Assembly (NCBI RefSeq): GCF_028476545.1
Contig: NW_026732031.1
Location: forward strand, 62,001-126,000
Reading direction: 5' to 3'
From: Physella acuta
Taxonomy: Eukaryota; Mollusca; Gastropoda; Physidae
DNA length: 64,000 nt
The notes under the pieces were generated by a model. The model did not search any database. It was not told where the DNA came from and was given only the letters and a program-made list of their open reading frames with translations. Below, one piece after another: positions 11,801 through 20,800 of the stretch; within the stretch, counting starts at the first letter, position 1, and every line of letters begins with the position of its first letter. The position numbers and the translations under genes were made by a program.

Positions 11801-14800
11801 CCTGTTGTGTTCCCTGACCCACATAGTGTGCATGACCCCTAGACCCGGGTGCTCGTTGACCCGGGAGTCCCCTGGTGATCAACAAAAAAAAACATCTATA
11901 TTTAGAACCCATGGTAGGGGTGACGTCAGTAGGTAAATAGACACTTAGATGTAAAGATAAGTAGAGCATCATTTTCAAACGTTAAATTCCATGCTAGAAG
12001 ATATAGTAGGGTTAGCCTGTTTCAGGGACCTCGGCATATGGAGAGATAATTAGTATGCTCAGCATTATCCCTAGCCAACTCCAGTCAGATACCCATCAGA
12101 GCTTGGCGGACTCAAGGAAGTCCTACAAAGTCGAGCAGAGGCTTTGCGACCCTTCCCGGCGCCCGTGGACAAACTTTCAATTTGGCGCCCCCCCCTCATA
12201 TATCTATATATATAATTCTCTTCTGGGAGACGCTAGAAAACAAGCTGTAAACGCGCTCCCTACCACCCCACCCCTACATGGTCTTAATGAGCTGTGTTCA
12301 CTCTAAATGTTTACAAGCAGAACCGGGTGACGACTATTAGGGGCAGATAATTTAGTTTGAAACGATTTTAAACGTAGAGGGAGGAAAGGGGGGGTGGGGG
12401 TGGGGGTTATGGTCCTTAACGAGCTACTTATAGTGTTTTCAAGAAATATTTTCAGTGGCAGCGTTGGTACTGTCGAATTCACAAATTATGAATTACTGAA
12501 AAGTAGAAAAAACAACAACTAAATAGCGGCGTTTGTTATGCCGCGGGCCGGCTCGTTTTTAATATTTATAATGCAAAAATGCTGCTAAAATGAGCTTTTA
12601 ATTTTTTTCCAACAAATTTTGGCGCCCCCTAGGGTCGGTGCCCGGGGACATATGTACCCCCCCCCCCCTCACTACGCCTCTGGAGTCGAGCCCGGGAAAT
12701 TAGGACTTACAGTTTAGCGGTCCAACGTTATATAAAATAACGAATAAGTCTATTGATCTCTAAACTAGTTAGTTCTATTAAAGTCGACATGCAGACAAAA
12801 TGATTATGAAATAATTTTTACAATTTTTTTTCCGTTAGAAAGAGTTTGCTCCTATTTTTACATTCAAACGGAAAATTTATAAATTATTGAAATTCTGAAG
12901 TTCAATATAGTTTTTAACCTAATATTTCAATCCATGGTGAATTATTATAAAAATATGAAACACATAATTCACTCTCTACACATTTTAGTTCTTAATTAAA
13001 ATAATAATCATTAAAAAAGTTTTAAAAAACCCACGTTTTCTGATTGAATTTAAAAGTAGAAAATAAATGCTATACATCACAATAATGCAAGCGATCACTC
13101 TACTATAAGCGATGAAAAACGTGGGGCGCCGAAGTAAAAGTTATATTACTATTGATTAGATAATACTATTGACTTTTATTAGGGAGCTTGTAGAGAGTCA
13201 ACAGTATTAGAAACTGTAAGAAAAATCACGGCGCCCCACGTTTTTGATCGCTTATAGTAGAGTGATCGCTTGCATTATTGTGATGTATAGCATTTATTTT
13301 CTACTTTTTAGTTCAATCAGAAAACGTGGGTTTTTTAAAACTTTTTTAATGATTATTATTTTCTACTTTTTAGTCTTTGTCTGTTTGTTTGCATTAAAAT
13401 CTTGCTATCGATTTTATCTTTTCACTTTTTTTTGGGTAAACGAAGACAACTCGTAAAAAGACAACTCGTAAAAAACACGTTGTGTGAATACGTTACTGAC
13501 TAGAACACATAGATTTGAACCCGTGTCGAGTGGGATAGCAATCGTGTGCCCAACCACTCGACCATATCGTCTCCCCCATACTGGCCACCAGTTGTTACGG
13601 TTGTTTGTACACAAACACCGCGTGAACACTACTCAGTAAGCAAAAAGAGAGGGAGAGTACCGAACCTTGTTTTCATCAAATTACAGTTACTGGGTTATGT
13701 CCCTTTTTCCCACACGTTTTTACTACAATTATATAGCGGTCTAAAATGCTCAATAAAATGTTTCCATGGTTCAATTTAGTAATAATAACAATTGAATATT
13801 CTATTGTCATCCAAAACAAAGCTTCCCTGAAAATTTCAGCGCGCTAGCTAACTGGGAAGTGCCAGAAATTTCGATCGCAAGATTTGATCGGAAAAACAGA
13901 GACGAAAGCAAGTTAAAGAAAACGTGGGAATAAAACAAATTAAAAAAAAAATATTTCTCTCTTTAGACGGAGTTTACTTTCTTCTATGTTGACATTCTTG
14001 TGGAACGGTGTGGTTTAGTGGTAGACAACTTGCTTGTTACCACGAGAACCTGGGTTCGGTTCCTTATTCCAATACAATATGAGGTTGTGTTACCATTGTG
14101 CACTTGGTAACGGCCCATCCAGGTAACTTTACACCGGTTCACAATACACTATCGTGAAAAACGCTGTGCTTGCCTAACTGATACGTACAGAATCTGATTG
14201 ATTTTATTTTTCTAAAAAAATTTACTTTCAGCGCGGCATGAGATTTCTCATACTTTATTTATTAACAGCAGTTAGATATTAATCATCTTCTTCTTTTCTT
14301 TTCCGTGCCGAGTTACACGGGGTAGATGAAGTAGAGTCTATCTCTTTTAATGACTTCAGTACACAAGGAATAGTGAGGTCAGAACAATGGCCAGCCGACT
14401 TTGTTTTCTGAACGTGTGCCAAGTACCCATCAGAGCTGGGTGGACTCATGAACATACTACAGACCTTAAACTTATGGGCTTATGGTTTCCTTATCCTAAA
14501 TCAGGTACCCATCAGAGCTGGGTGGACTCATGAACATACTAAAGACCTTAAACTTATGGGTTATGGTTCCTTTTTGTTTCCTTATCCTAAATCAGGTACC
14601 CATAAGAGCTGGGTGGACTCATCAACATACTACAGACCTTAAACTTATGGGTTTATGGTTTCCTTATTGTTTTCTTATCCTAAATCAGGAACCCATAAGA
14701 GCTGAGTGGACTCAGGAACTTCTTGCAGACCCGACACTTACAGGCCAGTAGTCTTGAGTTCTACCATCCTACCCCACCGTCCCACGCAGATAGATATTGA

Positions 14801-17800
14801 TAATAATTGTATTTTTTTCCCCTGAGATCGTCACAATTATAGTACCAGCTAGAAGGCAGTAGTCTTTAGTGTTCGGTCTTTTGATGCAGTTGTTGAGCTT
14901 GGAGTCTGGTAACGTTAGACCTTGTGCCGTCCTGAGAAGGTAACCTAAGTGGAGAGAGGGGTTAACATGAAAATGTAGTTACTATTTTATTTTATTCAGG
15001 TGGTGGAAGGTTAATAGTGTGTCAGTGGCGTCACTAGGGTGTGGCTGTAGCTGAGGCTGTTGTCCCCCCACACATTCTGAACAATTTGCATTTTAGATTT
15101 GGCGTCACTCCTCTCCCTATTAATTTATTGTTTTAAATAGATAAAAAAATAATTTGACATTTTTTTGATATTGTGGTGACACTTTATAATGGTATCACCC
15201 AAGTGCTGGCTGCCCCCCCCCCCAACCCACACTGCCTTTTGACGCTAGTGTTGAGTGTTATGTCAACAGGCGCATGTATTATGGTGTGCTTCCATGATAT
15301 TATAAGTAAAATATATTAAATGAATAAACGTTGAAATAAGAATGGTACAAATGGTACAACGGTGATCCTAAAGATGGCAAAATAACGGTTGAAATAATGT
15401 CCCAAAATCATGGCGAGAATATTGATCAAACGATGGCAGAAATTGCTCCGGTAGAAAGGTGCTGTTTTGGGTGCAAATGAAACAATTTGACATAAAACAA
15501 GAGGACATAAAACAAGAGTACACGAAACAGCTGGATAAATCACCGACGATACGAATAAAGATTTGAACATAGACACTTCCCTCTGACAAACAACCACAAA
15601 CGGGTTACAAACCAAGACTGAATGAAAACAAAAGCTCGTTAAAACTAAAATAATTTAATAATATCTACACTATCTACACCTAACACAGTCTATTCTAAAC
15701 ACAAACTACACAAGCTAGTAAAACTACGATACAGTGGTTAAAACTAGTATAGACCTAACCTATACTAACCTTGGAGATCTGGACGAAACTGAGGCCTTCA
15801 CACACGTTATCACACACCTTATATACCCTTACAGAAAACAGGTACCAACCGGACTATCACAACTCACAGCACCAGAACTGAACAGAGACAAACGGAATAG
15901 AGTAACAGGTACAACAACATTTACACCCTTCACTCGTTCACTACACACCACGTCAAACAAACAAACAAACGACGTACCTCCATTTCTCAGGGTATAAGCC
16001 TGAGAGGTAGAGGACCCATAAATCTGGGAGGCGTCAATGAAGGAGGTGATCACGTTCAGCTGTTGTCTGATCTCTGAAGAGTTATGTTGTGTGACATATA
16101 ACAAAGTTATGCTTGTTTGTTACTGTTAGTTAACGCTTTGTATACATAATACGTGATTAAAATACTTCAAAGCCAGAATACCATTACATTATGCAGAATG
16201 CGTAAATCTAACTTTAACGAAGTGTGAATTAAATTGTGATAATATAACTAGGTCTAGAATTTATAGCAATGCAAAGCAGAACTTATGCTTAGGTAAATGG
16301 GCTAAAAAGCAAAATATAAGACAAATAATATAGTTTCCTAAAATCAATTTATAATAAAAAACATAAAGGTAAAAGCTAAATTTTTGTAAATGTACAAAAC
16401 CATAAAAACGAGGTGTCTCTTTGACTTTAATTCATTCACTGTAACTATGACTCACTTTACTTGGTAACAAATACATATTTTAAAAAATTTAACATGTTAT
16501 TAATAATTAAAAAATAAAAAAATAAAGTACCCCTTTCGAACCCAACAGTCAATGAAGGTAGGTGAAGTAGAGTTCACCTGTTTCGGTGACCTTAGCTAAT
16601 GAAAAATATTCCCTAACATGAGGCATGTACACATTAGAGCTGGGTGGACTCAGGGACGTCCTACGGCCTTGATGCCGGGATCCGAACGCGAGACATTCGT
16701 GTTAGCGGTCGTACTGTCTACTACTCGACCACCCATTTTAGTATACACCTTTAAAAAAATGGCCCTACTTCGAGCACCCATTTTAGTATACACCTTTAAA
16801 AAAATGGTCCTACTTCGACCACCCATTTTAGTATACACCTTTAAGAAAATGGCCCTACTTCGACCACCCATTTTAGTATACACCTTTAAAAAAATGGCCC
16901 TACTTCGACCACCCATTTTAGTATACACCTTTAAAAAAATGGCCCTACTTCGAGCACCCATTTTAGTATACACCTTTAAAAAAATGGTCCTACTTCGACC
17001 ACCCATTTTAGTATACACCTTTAAGAAAATGGCCCTACTTCGACCACCCATTTTAGTATACACCTTTAAACAAGTTAATTAAAAAAGTCTAGTGACATTT
17101 GTGCGCAATTTCCTTATGTTATCTAAAAATAGCTCTGACGTATAATGTTGGGGTGCGTTCAAGCTAGAAGAACAATCGGTTTGTAGGTGTTTATGTAATT
17201 TTAAAATTTGTGACCGAACGAGAGAATATTTTTGAAAACTTTCTTCGGCAATATTGTTCTAAATTATGACAGGAATCGATTGGTACATGTTTCAAGTCGC
17301 TAAGTGGTCTGGTTGCCGAGATATGGGCCAAAAACTGCTTTTTTTCGAGATTTTTTTGGCTTTTCTGGGAAATCCATGAAAGAAACCCGGAATTTTTATG
17401 GCCTATGTTCATCCTCGTAACTTGCTTAACATAATTGCTTTTGGAACTAGTCATCGATATTGCTTCGTTGAGGAGGAGATACGACTTAAAGCTGCGGACA
17501 CACATTCATCCATCCATCCATCCATCCAGAAATGACGGGTTAATAAACGCAATTCTCCAGAATGGAAATTGCGCTAAAAATGGCCCTACTTCGACCACCC
17601 ATTTTAGTATACACCTTTAAAAAAATTTCCCTACTGCTCTTGGCTCCTTGGCCCCTCGTGGCAGCGATGGAGCGGACAAATTCCATACATCGACCTCTGA
17701 TGTAAGTCTCAGTGTCCGGCAGCTCAATCGGGAAACAGTGTCTGCAAGAACAGACGTAGGTTACAATGTAGACAGATGTAGGTTTCAATGTAAGGAGACG

Positions 17801-20800
17801 TAGTTTTGAATGTAGGCAGATGTAGGTTTTGATGTAGGCAGACGTAGGTTTCAGTGTAAGGAGACGTAGGTTTGAATGTAGACGTAGTTTCATTATGTAG
17901 AAAGACGTGGGTTTCATTATGTAGACAGATGTAGGTTTCATTATGTAGACAGATGTAGGTTTCATTATGTAGACAGATGTAGGTTTCATTATGTAGACAG
18001 ACGTAGGTTTCATTATGTAGACAGATGTAGGTTTCATTATGTAGACAGACGTAGGTTTCATTATGTGGACAGATGTATGTTTTATTATGTAGACAGATGT
18101 AGGTTTCATTATGTAGACAGATGTAGGATTCATTATGTAGAAACAACACCACAATAACATATACCGTCTCTAAGCGTAAATATAGTTGTTTTTTATACAT
18201 ATAAATCTGTGACACGACGTTCAAGGTTGATCAAACTTAGTTTACAATAGAAAAAATCAATGTTAAAACATATCCTTATGACTATGACATATTTGGACTG
18301 AATATTTTGAGGATCATATATTTTATTAGACAGCTGACGAGCATTTCAAAACACTCGCGGTATGATATTGATTAGATCTACTTTGTTTTGTTAACGGGGT
18401 TTCTTTTAGACATTTTTTTTCGGGGGGGGGGGTAGAGAAACAATGAAACAGGAAGAGAATGAGAGAGAGAATGAGAGAGAACGATAGAGAGGGAAAGAGC
18501 GATAGAGTAGAAGGAACCGACGGTGACAAAAGTCTAATTAGTATGTTTTTTTTTTTAAAGCAATGTTTTTCTTGTTGTAATTTGATTAGTAATAAAACAG
18601 ATAGTGTTAGTTATCTCACAAGTTAAAGACAGTTACAAATACTATGGACGTTGCGACCCAAAGGTCTTCGTCAGCACACAACAGTGTGGTTACAGATTAG
18701 ACAGAAAAGACAAACAGTAACATAAGTTTGGACTTAACTCGACATTGATAACACGTCTTGTGTAAATGCCACGATATCCAAAAGTTGGGTATCTTTCACC
18801 TAACCAACTCCCCCCCTTCCCCATACACCACGCCCCCAATCCACCCTATACGGTGTCCAAGCGTCCTTTTTCACGCGTCTTTTCTTTTGGATATCGTGGT
18901 TTTTAGACTAGACGTGTTTTCAAGTTTTATTTCTAATTGAATTAACCCCACTGCAGCTACCATTTATATTTATCTTTTGTTGTAATTTGACATTAAAACG
19001 TTGCATTTATTTCTTCAAATTAATAGCCTTTTCAGAATGACTCCGTAGTTATTGTTTCCCGGAGGGGAGGGGGCGGAGGGTAAGCAGTTAAATAAACAGT
19101 CGAGCATTAGAGCCAGGTATCCGTATAGCCCATTCGAAGGATTACCGATATATTCATTTATTCAATTCATTTATTCAATTACGGTAACAATAATAGGCAC
19201 GGAGGCCTTTTTTCACATTTGCCGTTTTAAAATAAACAAATAAAACAACAATTTAATAACAGCATTTAAAAAAAGCAATTGCGTAGTAACGATATAGCAA
19301 TAACAAAGCACTAAAAATGTGGAATAAAGAAATAATCTTACATAGTTATATAGGCATTCTATACACAACCCCTATTCCAGTTACCTGTTGGTTATAAACG
19401 GTGGGTTTTTTCCATCTTCACCACAGCAGTGAATTGGGCCCTCAAATTCTGGACAACGAGAAACAATAAAAATATTCTCAGTATGATATCAATTTTCTAG
19501 TGATTTGAAAATCGTAAATTTAACCTAATCTTAATTCTAATACGCAGCCTAGTCTTCTACAGTAAACGTAAAAAAAAGTAAAGTTCCCCTTTCAAACCTG
19601 ACGGTCTATAGGGCAAGTGAGTGAACTTTACTTCACAGGTTTCTGTGACCTTGGCATATGAAGAGATAATGTGGTCAGCACTATGCCCAGCCGCCTTTAC
19701 CTTTCCTAATGTAAGTTAGCATCAGAGTTGGGTGGATTCAGGGACGGTCTACTGACTTGAACCCAGATTCCAACTCGAGACTTACGGGTTAGCAGTCCAG
19801 CTCTCTACCGCTAGACCACTCCGTCCCATTTCTACAGTAAAGAACACATTTAAATTACAGATGTGCTAAATAATATGCCTGAAAATGATATTTGGTCTTT
19901 CGAAAGGGGGGGGGGGGGTAGTGGTGGGTGTCTCCCTGAAATAAACACGTTCCAATGATGAAGAAGGCAAATAAAAAAAATAAAGAAAAGTACTAACGCG
20001 TTGCTATGGGAACAGCCGACAGGTCATGCGTGACCCACTGACCCCACTGCATTAGCATAACCGTAAAATTTGTCATCTCCGACTCTGAGGGGTGGGCGAC
20101 GAGGCTGACCAGTCTGGCACTGGGCAGTGGACGACCTTCAACCCCGTACATACGCGGACTCCCAATTCCTGGACATAAACAAAAGGAAGTCTCCAGTCTC
20201 AGAAGTTCAAAATTGCACCGGTAGTCATATTTTGCTAATTATTTATTACAGAGGTAGCGTTTTTTAGATCATTGATTGGATGAGGGTCTAATGGTAGGAG
20301 TGTGCATAGTATAGTGATTTTAGCAAACGAGTGGTCAGATTTAACCTTTAGGCGTACCTAGGAGAGGGCGGATGGGGCGGCCGCCCTGGGTACTGACCTT
20401 AGGATGAGGGTGGGGGGTATCAGACGGGGTAGAAAAAAATATGTAGAAAGCTCATTCTGAGTTTCTTTATCAAACTATACACAGTCAAAGGTAAGAAAGT
20501 AGACTACTGTACAGCTCTACATACAGATTCAACTGTTTCTTACTTCAATTTTGCGACACCAAACTACAAATTATAAGAAACATAGCAGTAACATGAAAAA
20601 AAGCGGGGGGGGGGGTGCATTTAGGCTTACTTGAACAACAATATGGGTCGCATGCGCCTCTGAGCTTTACGTACGTATACTCCAATAGCTTCAGTTTTAG
20701 CTATAGCCACCTTGCCGATACATTCCTACCCTCACAAATCCAACTTTTCAGCTGACCCCCTCTCCCCCCTCCCCTACCCCACAAACTCACCATCAGCGTA

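Larger units (their letters stand above)
12015..12725 (-). mobile_element. SINE split by a hAT MITE
   Basis: SINE parts at 12015-12135 (ACCTCGGCATATG, TACCCATCAGAGC) and 12683-12725 surround the MITE 12136-12682. Confidence 0.65.
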
